Source of the DNA: Rotaria macrura | Lineage: Eukaryota > Rotifera > Eurotatoria > Philodinida > Philodinidae | NCBI GenBank assembly: GCA_900239685.1 | Contig: OENT01000065.1 | Span: 124,001-188,000 of the forward strand | Direction: 5' to 3' | Length of the DNA stretch: 64,000 nucleotides | Notes under the pieces: model-generated | The model's database searches: none | What the model was told of the DNA's origin: nothing | The model's input: the letters and a program-made list of their open reading frames with translations, nothing else | Program-made: the position numbers and the translations under genes | Shown: piece by piece, positions 36,786 to 50,378 of the stretch | Position numbering within the stretch: the stretch's first letter is position 1 | How the letters are laid out: each line of letters begins with the position of its first letter

Positions 36786-37307
36786 TGTACTCAAAAAGTG
36801 AGTACACTACTAAAATCGGTCAGTGTGTCCGGCCGTCCGTTTATTCGATAACTCTTCACAATTACATTCGATTGAGTTGAAATTTTGTGCACAGAATTGT
36901 CTCATCAATATCTCGGTCGAGTTCGAAGATGAGAAGGATCCGGCAAGAAATGGTTGAGTTATCGAAAAAATTGTCATTTTTCACCAAGCAATCCCTGAGG
37001 TGGGGTACAGGGATTTTTTCAAAAAAAACTTTTTTCTCAGAATTATCCACAACTTATGTAAAGTGACTCAGTTTTTAACGCTGATTCCGAATCTGATATT
37101 AGTTTTGAACCAAATCGAGCTTTCTAACAAAACATTGGCTGCAAAAAGGTCTCAAATGCACAAAAACTGCATTCCGAAACTAAATTGCCTAGATATGTCT
37201 GAGATGATCAGTAGTTTTGGAGTTTCCCAAAAAGGTTTACCAAGATACTTCATCCGTGCACACATTCTAGGATGACTGATTTGTCTCATTCACTTTTTGA
37301 AGTACAC
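36786..37307. mobile_element. Inverted-repeat element with GTGTACT ends
   Basis: The left end GTGTACTCAAAAAGTG (36786-36801) matches the inverted right end GTGTACTTCAAAAAGTG (37307-37291), with one extra T. The left end is itself a perfect hairpin: GTGTACTCA and TGAGTACAC around a 5-nt loop. The 522-bp interior is more GC-rich than the flanks and starts with GTGTGTCCGGCCGTCCG. A 91-codon plus frame (37000-37275) shows no known domain. No target duplication could be fixed with confidence. Best reading: a non-autonomous DNA element or dispersed repeat. Confidence 0.6.
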
Positions 37308-38571
37308 ATAACTCTCGGACATAAGTCCGAAGTTTCCGCATTTATTTTTACAAACAATCGATAGATGCCAAAGATAAAACTAAGTATTTAACTACATTGG
37401 CAGACATGATGGGAAAACATTGAAAAGCTGACAAATACTTCCTGATACACATGTTCGTCATTCATCAAAGTCATTCAACGATATTCATTCAATATATTTT
37501 CTCAAGCATGACAAGTTCATTAATTTCAAATCCATGAAATATTTTACAGCATTAAGTACCTAACATTATCTTGATAAAATGTTAACATTCATCGATGCAT
37601 ATTATTCACAAATTAACACTAATTATTAACCAATCTGTACATGTACAAACACATGTATTCACTTGTATCTCCATAATAGAAATCTTGGAGCTTCACCCGT
37701 GATAATTACATCAATATTTTTATTATCGAAGAAGTGCCACTTTCAATGATAGAAACATGTCCCGCTTTTTTATACATCTCTTTGTAGAGCCATTGAAACA
37801 TTTTATTAATGCTTTCTCGTTGTCAATAAAAGTCCCAATGATATTTATACGTACAATGTCAATGGACTCTCTCTGAAACGCGCAGGGTTGAGAAAGAACA
37901 GATTTTTCCGAGTAGCTTTACATATGCGTATTCGGTTAGCTCTGCTAAAACAAACGAATTCATGAAAATCAAACAAGAAAAACATAGCCATTTCGTATAC
38001 TTCATTGAGATTATTAATAGTTATGTCAAAACATAGAAATAGGTGAATACATTGATTACGGAAGGAAACTAATTTTTACGAGTATCATCTAACCTAAAGC
38101 AATTTATAGTTTCATGCTTGAATAATAATGTATGCATTTTTTGACAGTTTCTATTCGTTCGTTCAGGTTGAATGCTTTGTGCGTTAGTTTTCAATAATCA
38201 ACAATAGAATTTATTCAACTAGATATATTTCTGCAAATTATTAACTATGTGAGTAGCTAAGCTCTTGAAGCTGACAGTTCAATGACAGAACTAGATATTG
38301 AGTTTTTAATGTAGATAATTTGCAGATCAAAAATGTTTCAATGACACTGGTTATAGTATTTGATGGGTTTCATATTTTCTCGATAGGTTTTTGAAGACTT
38401 GAAAACAATTTCATAGATTTGAATTGATTATTGTAACGAACACTGGTAAAGTACTATATTTAAGTCAAGTCAATATTCCAAACAGTACTCTTAAATGAAC
38501 TAAACGTATGTATTTTAGATAATCACATTTACAAATACAACTGATTTATGCAGTCTTTTATTAGATGAGTT
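37308..38571. other. Non-coding stretch
   Basis: AT-rich. No frame, RNA or repeat supported. The right end is the 3' flank of the DUF4419 gene. Confidence 0.5.
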
Positions 38572-39823
38572 TTATTGCGAATGGGCGGCAGATTTCTCGG
38601 TTGGTACTGCTGTTATCCAACCAAGACATGGACGAAGTGCACCTGTCTGACTGTTTTGACCTACACCTAAAAATCCAGCAATTAATTTCATTTTAGTTTC
38701 ATGTCCATTATCGTCCAAAACAAAATCTGTTTGAGTAACACTTTCACTAAAATCGTTAAAATCTATGCCATTGATTGAACCCTTGAAACGAATAAAATAA
38801 AATAAGTCATTAAATAATGTTCGACATACACGAATATACGTACTTGTGTATAATGATGATGATCTTGTCGAGCTTTTCTATAATGACCTTTTCCATCATC
38901 CACATATCTAAAGGAATGAAACATGAATAGAAAAAACGAACACTTCTAATAATTTCATAAACCTACGGAATAAAGTCAGCCAGCCATCCAGCTAACAAAC
39001 TAATATCAGATCCGCCGCCTACTGAATGGCAAATTTTTTGCCACCAATCAACATTAGGCTTACCTTCGGCGCTGACTTTCAATTGTTTAAGATGAGGTAG
39101 AAGTGTATCTAGCCACCAGTGAAAATCAAGAAAAATACTTCGAAGTTGTTGTATTCGATCGATCACTTGTTGAAAATCTGCTGGTGATCCACGTAAAGTT
39201 ACTTGAGGAAGACCACAACATAAACAGAATTTAAAATCATAGTAAGACTTAACACTATCCATTAATGTGCAATCGAAAACGGCTTGTTCAACTGCTGTTG
39301 TATTCGAAAAAGGAGTAGTCAATGTTGTAGCTAAGTCTGTTTTCATATCACTTCTAATCAAGTTACCCATTTGTCGAACAGCTACAGGCCAATCTATAGC
39401 GGGTATCGATTTATTTCCACTTACAGGCCGAGCCGAATCAGGTATACGAAGGCTATCTACTGCAAGGCTCAACGTCTTTTTTCCTTCATGAGATACCATT
39501 AATTGCCGATATTTCTCAGCATTTTCATTCAAATGAATACTGACACCTTGACTAATAGCTACCCATATATCTTCTACACTTAATTCCAGTGGATAATGTT
39601 CACAATAAGCTTTATATGCCGCTGCAACGAAACCATTTTTTATTCTATGACCGTTTCCATTAAGATCACCAGCCAATGGATAATTGGTTTGAAAATTTTC
39701 AAGCGATAATTCTAGTTTTTCTCCTGCCCATCGTGCCAAATCTGCAGGTGTTATTGTTTCAACTGCAGCATGTTGCTTCTTACATGCGTCGACTTTAGCT
39801 ACAGCAAAGGTATTAGTAGCCAT
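38572..39823 (-). CDS. DUF4419 domain protein, 3 exons, about 376 aa
   Basis: Exons: 39823-38967, 38907-38844 and 38781-38572, joined in frame through 59- and 62-nt introns. The start is MATNTFAVAKVDACKKQH. Family features are NGFVAAAYKAYCEHYPLEL followed by VEDIWVAISQGVSIHLNENAE (about 64-105), SHEGKK, a PFSNTT segment, a CGLPQVTLRGSPADFQ stretch and, after the splice, GFLGVGQ with a C-terminal GWIT. DUF4419 proteins occur patchily in fungi, bacteria, protists and some animals, and their biochemical function is unknown. This copy has no signal peptide and no membrane span, so it is presumably cytosolic. Patchy distribution makes horizontal origin possible, but the introns show it is at least long settled. 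Confidence 0.9.
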
Positions 39824-40141
39824 GTATGCGCTACGTTTTATTGGAAGAGAAGATACAAATGAATGACAATGATATCAATGTCTGTCCTATTTATTTGGAG
39901 TAAGAAGATAAAATCCGATTTTAATGAATCATGTCATAAGTGAGTAACGTAATTACGTCAGTTTTGTGCAAGCTGAAATGGAGTAATAGAAATATTTGCA
40001 TTTGTTAGATAGAAGGATAACCAATCTGAGAGGATTCTTAAAGATGTTTATAGGTGCGAAGTAGTGGATAAAACTAGAGAACTTTAAAATAGATGTCGTG
40101 AGAAATATCGTATTTTTTATTCATTCCTTGTATGTAGTATT
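39824..40141. other. 5' flank of the DUF4419 gene
   Basis: Expected promoter region. No element could be named. Confidence 0.4.
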
Positions 40142-40881
40142 CGAAAATTCGAGTACGGTCGAAAATGTCCCTCACAAAAATGTCCTTCGTTTTCTAGATT
40201 TTTTTTCTAAAATAGGGTTTATAGTTAACCATAGGATTAAGTACAGGAAATTATCCTAAACAAAACAAATTAAAACAATAATATTCCAAATTGTTTTGCA
40301 CTTGAATCAAAGAAAGAAAGTTTAGCACAACACAAAGGGGAAATTGCAGGTTAGAAACCCACAGCATCATATCAGCACCTTTTTGGCATCTTGAGTTTTT
40401 CTTATCAACTTAGTGTAGAATTTAGTCAGTACATGCTGATATTGCCTTGGCAATACATAAGCATCAAATTCTACCCTAAATTGCTGAGAAAAAACTAAAG
40501 ATGCGAAAAGGTGTTCAAATGATGCTTGAGGTTTCAAACCTACGCTTTCCACCTTGACATAACAACTGTTAGTTATGTGAAATGATCTCTTGTTTCTATT
40601 GCATTCATTATAGACTAGTCCAATTCTCTGCAACAAATCACGAATATATGCATCGATATATTTCTTTTCTTAAGGCGTCATCTGTGTCAATAACATTCAA
40701 TTGAGCCATAAAAAATAAATAATCAACGAAAACATTACATCAAGGGACGTTTTTCCTTAGAACATTTTTGCTGGGGACATTTTTACAGAGAACATTTTTG
40801 TGAGGGACAATATTTCAGGGACATTTTTTCATGGGGACGAAAAACTTGGGACATTTTTGACTGTTACCGAAAATTCTACGG
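40142..40881. mobile_element. Putative DNA transposon remnant with GGACATTTTT subterminal repeats
   Basis: The ends are imperfect inverted repeats: GAAAATTCGAGTACGGTCG (40143-40161) against the inverted right end GAATTTTCGGTAACAGTC, both followed inward by AAAATGTCCC. Inside the right end, 40744-40861 holds about eight degenerate ~15-nt units of the form GGACATTTTTNNNNN. The left end has two such units inverted. Subterminal repeat clusters of this kind are typical of transposase-binding sites. A minus frame of 89 codons (40636-40367) has no recognised transposase motif. Confidence 0.6.
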
Positions 40882-43800
40882 TCATAATGCATCAAGATTT
40901 TTCTTTATGTAACTCCTTGTCAAATACGAGAAATGATAGTAGAATAAATAGAAACCAAACTAAATAGACTCGTATTTGACAAGAATAATAAGAAGTACTG
41001 AAGTCAATTAACGCTCTTCAAACAAACCATGTCAAATTACTAAGAAAAATGTATTTTTAACATTAATAAATTTATGGAAATGTAAAAAAAAAGTTAACTT
41101 CTTTGCCAGATATATCCAGAGTGGATTACGTACGACGGGAAACTGCTGGACCCAGTGATTTTTCAGCAAGTTTAAGAAGCAGGATTCCTAAATTGATTCT
41201 TGCTCACTTCTCGCTAACTCCAGTCATCGGAATGCATCCTCAGATATATTTCCTGTTTCCCGCTCACGTTCAGATATAATGTAATGGTTCATCTATGCCA
41301 TTATATATCGAAGGGCACATATGATTTGATAATGTTTCTCATTTGGAACATTTCTGATTGGTTTTAGCAATCTGGTAACATTGAATTCCTATCACTAAAA
41401 CTAAAAAAAAATAACGATTGAGAAACATTACTAAAATCATGGATATTAAGTCTTGTTGAAAATCGATAAGATTTACACGTCATCATAAACACAACAAAGA
41501 AACAGTCGATTACAGATTGCCCAAAAACGTATATGATTTTTATTGAATATAGATTCAAGTATATATATATATATATACGTTCAAAGGACATGACTATTGA
41601 CGTAGAAGTAGATTCTTTGGAAAAATACTCGAGTTTATGTGTTTTAACTCTCAGCCTTACATGAAACAAAGTAAATCCTAATTATTAAAACCTGGTACAT
41701 CGAGGGTTATACACTCTATCTAGACCCAAAATGTTCCTCAATACTGTTTTTTCATAATTCCAGCATCGTCGACTGATAGTTCTTTGGTGACCAGATCGAG
41801 GTCATCATTAAATATTAGAAATGTAAAAAGATTTATAACGTAAAGTTGTTGAAGATTTTGCCCTAGTGAATCGTATAGTTGAAGAAGCATTTTATGGGAT
41901 TTACATCCTCAAAAAGATTACTCATTTCTTCATTTCTCTTCTTCGAATTAATCAACGGACAGTTAATCGTGTAGATCGGAACAACGACGGAATATTTTGA
42001 TTTATTCTCTCAAGTTGAAAAATACAAGATAGAAGTTAGAATTGGTAACTTTCAAGTGAATTTCGCAATTGCATTATCAGTATAAAATTCAACAGTCTTC
42101 TGATTTAGTTATACTGCCTCACTAGGAAAATCTTTATAAGTGTCATAATACTAATAAGATTTGGTAAATGAAGAAAAACTTGTTATTGAACCAAAGAACG
42201 TTTTGTAGTTTTTTTTTAAATACATTATTCTAGAATTGTTTTAGAATTATTTTATTTCAATCCAAGATCAGAAACTGATTGAAAAAAAATTCTTGATGGA
42301 ATCAATTAAAGATTCTTCATGCTTATGAAAGCTACTGGAGTAAGGCTTCTCTTGTATCAATCTTATCATTAGATCTTAATCCTATTTCGAAGTTTTCTTA
42401 ATCAATATTTTATAGTAAAGTGCAAGATTCACACAGTATCCGAAACTCAAATAGATTCCTCTATATAAACTTTAATATTGAAATCTAGCTCACATTTTCG
42501 TCGAAAATATCTTTATCGTCTAGAACGTATCTGTAATAGATCAGCGAAGAGCTTCTTGTTCAAAAATCTTTACAAATATCTGAACTACCCTAAATTGACA
42601 AGAGGTGATAGAATATTTCTGCACTTTTTTTCAGGACTCGTATACAATTATCTTCGAGTAAAATGTGTTGTTAATTCTAAGTCGAATATTTCCTATTGGC
42701 TCCTTGTTTCTGACTACAATCTTTAGCGAGGGGGATCATAAGAATAAAATCAGAACAAATAATATAAATTGATGGATATTTACAATTGATATATTTTCCT
42801 TCTTAATACAATCATTATAATAAGTGACATTGATCAATGAGAATAAAAGAGAATTTGTTGAAGATCGATACCGTCATTGAGAAAGACGATAAGCTCTTAG
42901 ATCTTTTATCGTTTATTTGATGTGAATGTCATTGATCCGAAGAAGATACATGATTTTCACGTTTCATTTTCAATAGGTTATCGCTAGTAAGCCTTTCATT
43001 AGTGCTACATCTTTTCTGACTATTCTAGATTTTTGTTTTTCAATTCAGAACTTAATTCATCGACTCTGATCCAATTAAATATTGGTAAAGTCTATCCTGA
43101 TTTTACACTTAGAAATTAAGGCTTTGATACGGACAGATTGAAGATCGAGAGAGCTACCAGAATTATTTTCCTTCTGTTATCGATCTTTTACTCGCTGTAA
43201 TATTCGAAACGACTGACGCAAATATCCGAACTGATACTATATAACGATTTTCACTGTGTATCAGTTTCAAACGAAGAATTAACCCTCTTATCTACAGAAC
43301 GTACTTCTCTGAAGAAAATGATAAATAAATATCCGAAAGCAGGAATCGTATTTTGGAACGTTTAACTGTCGAGACTATGTTCATTATCATGTAATATAAT
43401 AAAAACATTGTTCTGATAATTGGGCACCATATCGTCGCTGAATTATGCCTTGTAAACATTATCAGATGACGTTTGAAATAACTCAAACAAAAATCCATGA
43501 CGACCATCATGTACAGAAAATCAAAATCAAACGGAAGGTGGAGACAACAACTAACTCTGGCCACAGCAGTGCATTTCATAGATATCATCTACTTAACAAT
43601 TTGAAAAACGATTTGAAAGTCGTTATAAAATAAGAGAAATCTTTCTCTGTAATAAAGTCTCTCATGGATAGTGACACGTTGTTCTATGCACGCACCGCTA
43701 GTAGTTGTTTGATATACGAATATAACTTGAATAAATAAGTACTCACATAGGTAGCTTGTTTGAAGAAACCTTTCTTCGAAATTTTAGTGAAATTTCATTG

Positions 43801-46800
43801 ATGACTACTTAGATTTAGTTTTTTTTCTATTCAAAAACTTCTCATGCTGGCGATTGTCTAGCTCAAGATTTCATTTGCGAACTTTTTAATCCTGGAAAAT
43901 AACCGAGATAGGACAAATGAGGTGATAGTTGAAATAAATTTGTGAGTATGAATGTTTTTTCTTAATGGAAAGTTATTCTTGATAATTATTAAATTGTCAT
44001 TTTTCAAATCAAGCTTCTTATGATTTTTGAATAAGACTCAGTTTCGAAGAAAGCCATGTTCGTAGTTGCTATTGCTTTGTGAACTTTTATCAGTAGCTAC
44101 AATGTTATACAATGGAGACTTGGTTGCGAAACAATCTCCCGTATACAGTCATCTTCTGTCTAACTAAGACACCATACTTCGACAAAATCAGATACATATG
44201 AATGATAAGAATTTGTTACCTAGAGTATGTGAGACGAAACTACGATCAAGCGAGTAAAAGATTTTTTCAAACAGTGTTTGGTCGATAATCAAAAACGAAC
44301 AATAAGCGCATATTGACCATCCCCTTATTTAAACTGACGGTGTTACTCTGTAAAAGTCATTGAAAAATATTTACATGAACATCAGAGGCTAGTATTCAAA
44401 TATTTGACTCTAGGTTATGCTCTGTCTTCATTTAAAATAATTTTATAACAGCTGAAGGGTTACAAACAATAAATTGGTTCAGCTTCTAGAAAAACAAATA
44501 CACTGACTTGATATGGCAAATTCATGTTACAGGTCAAGAATAAAAACTTGTCAATACTTGTCAGTTGAAGGAAAGAAATGATAGAAAAATGTACTTCTCA
44601 CTAAGAGCGCATTATCTTCATTACATTATTCATGATTAGTAAAATGTCTACATGGAGAAAACATGAGCAATTTACTCAAATAAATGCTTAAATTATTCTA
44701 AATGGATGACGGATGAAACTGTAATTTTATCATGAATAAAAATCGAGAACATTGAAGGAGTAGTTCAGAAATTTCTGCATACGCAATGTAGCCATTCATT
44801 TGGTTTTTATAGACAACAGAAGAGTGTAAGTAAAGATAAAATCAACACCCATATGTAAAGCCGTATCCTATTTGTCACCGGCATTTCCTAGACTATTCGT
44901 CCATCAGAGAATAGTACGATTCGAATGAAAATTAAAATCATCTCATAACTTAGTACTTTAAAGTATAGATCTATAAGAATATCTGCAGAACAATACCTCT
45001 TAGATATTTTCCAATGGCCAATGTGCTCACTTCGATGTTATCAAAACATTTCGAAGCGCTTAAAAATCTTTGGCAAGCTATTTGAAAACTAGCATAATCC
45101 ACTGCTAAATTAATGTTCGAATATAATTTGTTTGTTGACTATTTCAATCGATTTGAGTACAGCATACATAATTGGAATAATGGTAGTTCTACCAGCGATC
45201 ACTTTAGAAATTCTTTGGAAACAATGTCACATAGAAAAATACCAAAGGTTTTGAGAAAGCGCATTTCATTACTTGTCGACCTTTCTTTTCATGCTTGTCG
45301 TGATTTGCTCGAGTTCGTTTTTAAACAATAATCAATTCAACTGAAACCACGTCAGTCCTCGTCCAATGGTAATACTATAGCTAATTGGTTTGTCACATTC
45401 ATTCAAAAGGTTCTTGAACAAAAACCAGATCGCTCATCTACATATTAGTATAGTTCTATTTGTTTATTTTTCAAATACATCAACACTTCTCAATTCATAT
45501 TAAAGTCACAGTAAAAGCTCACACCATCAATGCCTCCATTTTGTAAACACTTCATTATAAGAAATAATCAAGGCTCATGCTTAACACTTTCGCTTGAAAG
45601 TGATTTCTTCATAATGAAAGTCTTCTTGTTGTGAAATAGAAATGCTTTTTCCTCATCTCTACCGACTAGTAAAAAAGTGTTCAAAGACAGTTTTGTTTGT
45701 GACATACCTATTCTGAAATGCCCAAGTGAATAGATAAGACGAGAATATCTCATATAGTGAACATTTTTAAATATTTTGTTGAATGTTCACGCCAGAAAAG
45801 TTTACTGTTGACATAAAAATAGATTCTGTCGATTTCTTGTATTAAAAATTCATTATTTTTAATTAATAGTATGATATTGACCTTAAAGACAACTAGCCAG
45901 GCATATTAAGAACGTTCTAGGTCTATCATAACAAAACCAAGCTTATGCACAATAGATTGGTCGGGTTGGACCTATGCTCCTTACTGTTATAGATAAAGAA
46001 AAGAGTAGCATGTATCAAGTTACCCTCAATCTGTTTTGATTGGAAAGTTGGGCCAATTGCAGATTCAAATCGTTACAGTATTTATGAATTTCTAACAGTA
46101 TAGGACAACAAGTTATGTATCATATTTAATCTGAGCAAAGGTTTAAGATTTACTATGAAAGAAAAATATTGCAATTAATTGATTCGATAAAAATGACCGA
46201 TATCGTATGCCTACGATTTAATATACATTCCAGAGCAATGACCTATCAAAATCTGACCAATATCTCAGAAAATACTGAATGATTGTTCGTACAATTAAAT
46301 TGAATATGCTGAAAACGATTTGAAATTTAATAAAAAATAATTTCCTGCATAATATTGGACTCATTTGATGATCTGCTATGATAAACAATCATTTTTCAAT
46401 GATATCGAATTGTATCGCATCGCATCTATCTATCTACGTATATAGCTACCTCAACTAACAAGCTTGGTTTAGCACATTGCTTAGAAAATAATTATAGGAT
46501 TACATCTGTTCATGTTGGGAAAACACTTGAAATACAATTATAGTGTCATCTGTATGATTATCACAGATGAATAGTTATTACCTAGAATTATCACTGTACA
46601 GTATGTCAATCAAAACGTTAATTATTTTCATCCATTATAATTGTTGACTATAATTTGGATATTCCCACAATTCAATCAAGTGTTTTCTTAGTTAATCATC
46701 CATTCACGATGAATACAATGCAATAGTTTTGTTTTTACACATTGACTAATATAAAATTATACATGTATCTGTTTAATCGAGAGAAAAAATTTTGATATGT

Positions 46801-48696
46801 ATCAAGCATTGAATGAATAGTATAGCCAGAAATTAATCTGAAATTACTTAGTGTCTAGTTTTAGAATCGTGATAATGCATAGCAACAATAACTATGTACA
46901 TATAAAAATTCTATCAAATGTACGAAAACAATGGAAAGGATATTGAACATACAGTCTCTCGTTAGATTAGAATAGAAACGAAGTTCTTTCAAGTATATGC
47001 ACATAATTGTATATGTATCGATTACAATATAAAAGGTTACCGAGTATAAAACATAGTTTTCGATTGACGAATACAGCTATGTAAATTATGATTTTTGTTA
47101 CCATAAAGAAAATATTCATAGGTCATCGTTAGGATATGAGAAGGGTAATCGTATATACCTGTATTTGCAAGAAACCTTATAATTAGCACCGGTATACTAT
47201 TTCCTATTAAAGCTGCCACTAATGATAGTACGTTAGATATGCGTTTTTAAGTAACTTAACATTTCATTTTTATGAAAGAAGAACGACATAGAAATGAGAC
47301 GAAGACGAGTTGAAATCCATTCACAGGTACTTCTCTATATGCTAACGTAATTAAATCATTGAGAAAAGGAATGAGCATGTTGACAATAGCATTCGCACAA
47401 TAGTTATGTTGGGAATTTTGAACGTAGGACAGTATGAAAACAACGATCAAAAAATGTAATTCGAAAATATCTAGTAGCTACAAATAGAATACTCATCGTA
47501 ATTGTCATGCATTATTATCGGACAATGACTGTTAATATTCAAATTTTTCTCAATGAAAATTTCTAGTATGAGCGTTCTTCGAGACATCATTTCCTGCTTT
47601 TCTAAATACTGTATTGAAGTCTCTAAGTAGAAAATATTTTGATCAAATCAATATATAATTTAATCAATTGATGTTCATTACTTTCTATTTTCATAGCAAA
47701 AAAATTAATTTGTACGATGGTATCAATCTAGAGATTCTCATGGAATATTTTCTAATTTGAATTTTCTGAAAACTAATGAAAAACTAGACTCAAAAGAAGT
47801 TTTAAGAAAATCATGGAAATTCTCATGAGACTTCGAAAAACATCGATAGGATTGACATATCTGAAATATTTCACATATGATACTGTACTGTTTTCAAATA
47901 TATCTGTAACGATTGATTGATAGGAAAGCCATGACAAGAAAATTGAAGACATCACCACAATCAAGTCTCTAAATATGAAGTAGCCCATTCTCAAGACAAT
48001 AGAAAGCTTGCCATAGTTTCCACTTGATCGACAAATTCAAGAATATCTAACTATGTCATGCATCTTCGATACAGAAAGCTTACGTTCTTCACATGAAAAA
48101 TTAGGATATATTTATTTATGATTAATATTTTGACCTTATAATCAATTTACAAATAAGTCGAAATTTTCTAGGTATTTTGCTAAAAGTCCTTAAATAATAT
48201 TCTCAGGAATTATCTCTCATTTTCCATTAATTATCATCTCACCTCGTGTTCTACGAATAGCGTATTTTCTTTTTCAGAAGATCAAATAAATCATTCTGCT
48301 CAGGGCTCTTGACTTTAATAATTACTAACAGGCTATTGTAACCTTTGGTAATACACAAACCGTTGTCAAGATTTATATCACTCTTAATTTTGATGAGCTC
48401 GACTTTATATTACAGAAGAAACAAAAAATCAAATGCATTTGATTAGATAAAATTTGAAAAAAATATTGATTACTCATTTTTTGATACATTGATTTTCTTT
48501 GAATTCCACGAAGTATTTTTAGTTTCGCAATTCATATCAATAATATCGCTGAAAATTCTTGTATTTGATCTTGTGAAGAAACTCTGGTTCAAAAACTGGT
48601 ATGAAATTTTCTTAAAACATTTAATAAATACATGATTGACGAATATAGATAAACACATACAAAAAAAAATATATATATATATATTCTGTAGCAATA
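40882..48696. other. Gene-poor stretch (7.8 kb)
   Basis: No gene supported. Frames at 42478-42726, 43292-43633, 45113-45331 and 47037-47450 lack motifs, splice partners or coding-like composition. A more GC-rich patch at 41100-41300 may be an old repeat, but no ends were found. The right end is the 3' flank of the GPCR gene, with a TA microsatellite at 48669-48684. Confidence 0.5.
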
Positions 48697-50378
48697 TTAT
48701 AGTGATGTTGTTAGATGTCCATCAATAGAAGCTTGAGCAGTAACTACTGACATCGTATAATGTTCTCTTAAACAATCATTTGTATGATTCGTATGATTGA
48801 TAATTAAATTAGGATAACAATCGACATCTTTTATGTCGAATTCAACATCCGAAAATTCATTATTTAAAATATCATTTGATAATAATTGATTAGTGTTAGT
48901 GATAATAATATTTTTTTCCACGTTTGAATATTGTCTTGTCGGTGCGTTTATATATGGTTGACTTGACAATCTTTGTTGTTCTTGTTTATAATTATTACGA
49001 CAACAAAATCCTGAACATGAAGGTTTTGAGAGAATATTTCCACAATTATTTCGAAAACTTCGATTTAAAAATGCATATATGATTGGATTAACAGCTGAAT
49101 TTAAGTAAGCAAATGAATTTGCAATTACTTTAAAATAATATAAAAAGGCTGTCCTATGTTCAAAGATATTTGCTGACATCATGAATACTGTGAGAGGTAA
49201 CCAACATAATGAAAATACGAGTGTTACAATTGCAACCATTTTTGTTACGGCACGACGTCTTTTCGACCATTTAACTGCATTAGATTTCTATTTTAAAATT
49301 CAAGAAAACAAAAACCCGAAATCATCATAATAAAAGAATTTTTTTTTCTTTTTACTAGTACCGTTTTTGGTTTACATTTGTTTTCTTTCGAGTAAACATA
49401 GTAAAGTAATCTAGTATAACAAATGAGAATAATTGTTAGGGGGATAAAATAATAGAGTGTAACAGTATAGATTCGTAATTGTTTTTGTGAATTTACATCT
49501 AAGAGTAGTACACACTGTTTATCAACGTCATTAATAACACCATAATTAACATAGAATGGTGAAGCGAATGTACATGACACTAAAAAAAGACAATCAAATA
49601 CGTCATCTTATTATCAATGACGAAAATAGAGTAGGACACAATAAATAAATAATTATATAAATCATGTTACACATGAAAATAAAGACAACAATATACTCAC
49701 ACAACCATATAATTAAACTAAGTAAAAAGACTGTTTTTGGTTGTCTCCATTTAATATCTTCGAACGGATGTGCAACATAAATATAGCGATCGATTGTCAT
49801 TATAACTAATGTAAGAACAGTAACGAGAACGCTGACAAACGAAATGAAATTCAGAAGTTTACAAAGTGTTTGATTGAAATACCTATAATAGAAGATGAAT
49901 AAACTTTGTTCGTTTGTTTTTTTTTTCTCAAAAACAAAACAAATTCTCTTCATTTACCAATGTTCAAGTGTATATTGTACAACTAGAAATGGCATACAAA
50001 ATGCGAGAAAGACAATGTCAGTAATAGCCACTAGAAGTGAAAAAAAAACGAACGATATTTTATGCATGATGTTATTGATTAGAATTTAAAATGTTAAAAC
50101 TTACAATTAACAATGAAACAATTCGTAACATTGTTCATTTTTTCAAATCGAATGGCAACAAAAATAACTAGGCTATTACCTAAACAAAAATAGTTTAATG
50201 TTTAGTTTTCAAAAAGAAAAAAGAAGTGTCATCAATTCATTTTACCTATGATACCAGCAACGGCAATGAAAACCCAAGCACTAGCAAAAGCAATACGTGT
50301 ATGTAATGATGGTCCATCATTGTTATCATACAAAATTGCATTTGTTTCATTATAATAGATATTTGTAAGATTAATCAT
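48697..50378 (-). CDS. Class A (rhodopsin-like) peptide GPCR, 6 exons, about 423 aa
   Basis: Exons: 50378-50246, 50179-50105, 50030-49958, 49882-49701, 49579-49362, 49287-48697, all in frame. The N-terminus has two N-glycosylation sites (NLT at 3, NET at 10). Then come TM1 with GNSLVIF, TM2 with LAITD, a Cys before TM3 (NQTLCKLL), the DRY box (TIDRY), an ECL2 Cys (DKQCVLL), TM6 with LCWLPLTVF and TM7 with NSAVNPIIYAFLN. The tail has a CSGFCC palmitoylation-like cluster. The KRRRAVTKMV...CWLP and AYLNSAVNPIIYAF patterns are like galanin/allatostatin-A/kisspeptin-type receptors; that placement is inferred. It should act at the plasma membrane of neurons or target cells, coupling to G proteins. 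A further non-coding 5' exon is possible. Confidence 0.93.

Noticed and set aside
40367..40636. 89-codon minus frame as a host gene
   Set aside because: It lies within the inverted-repeat element, has no splice neighbours and no recognised domain.
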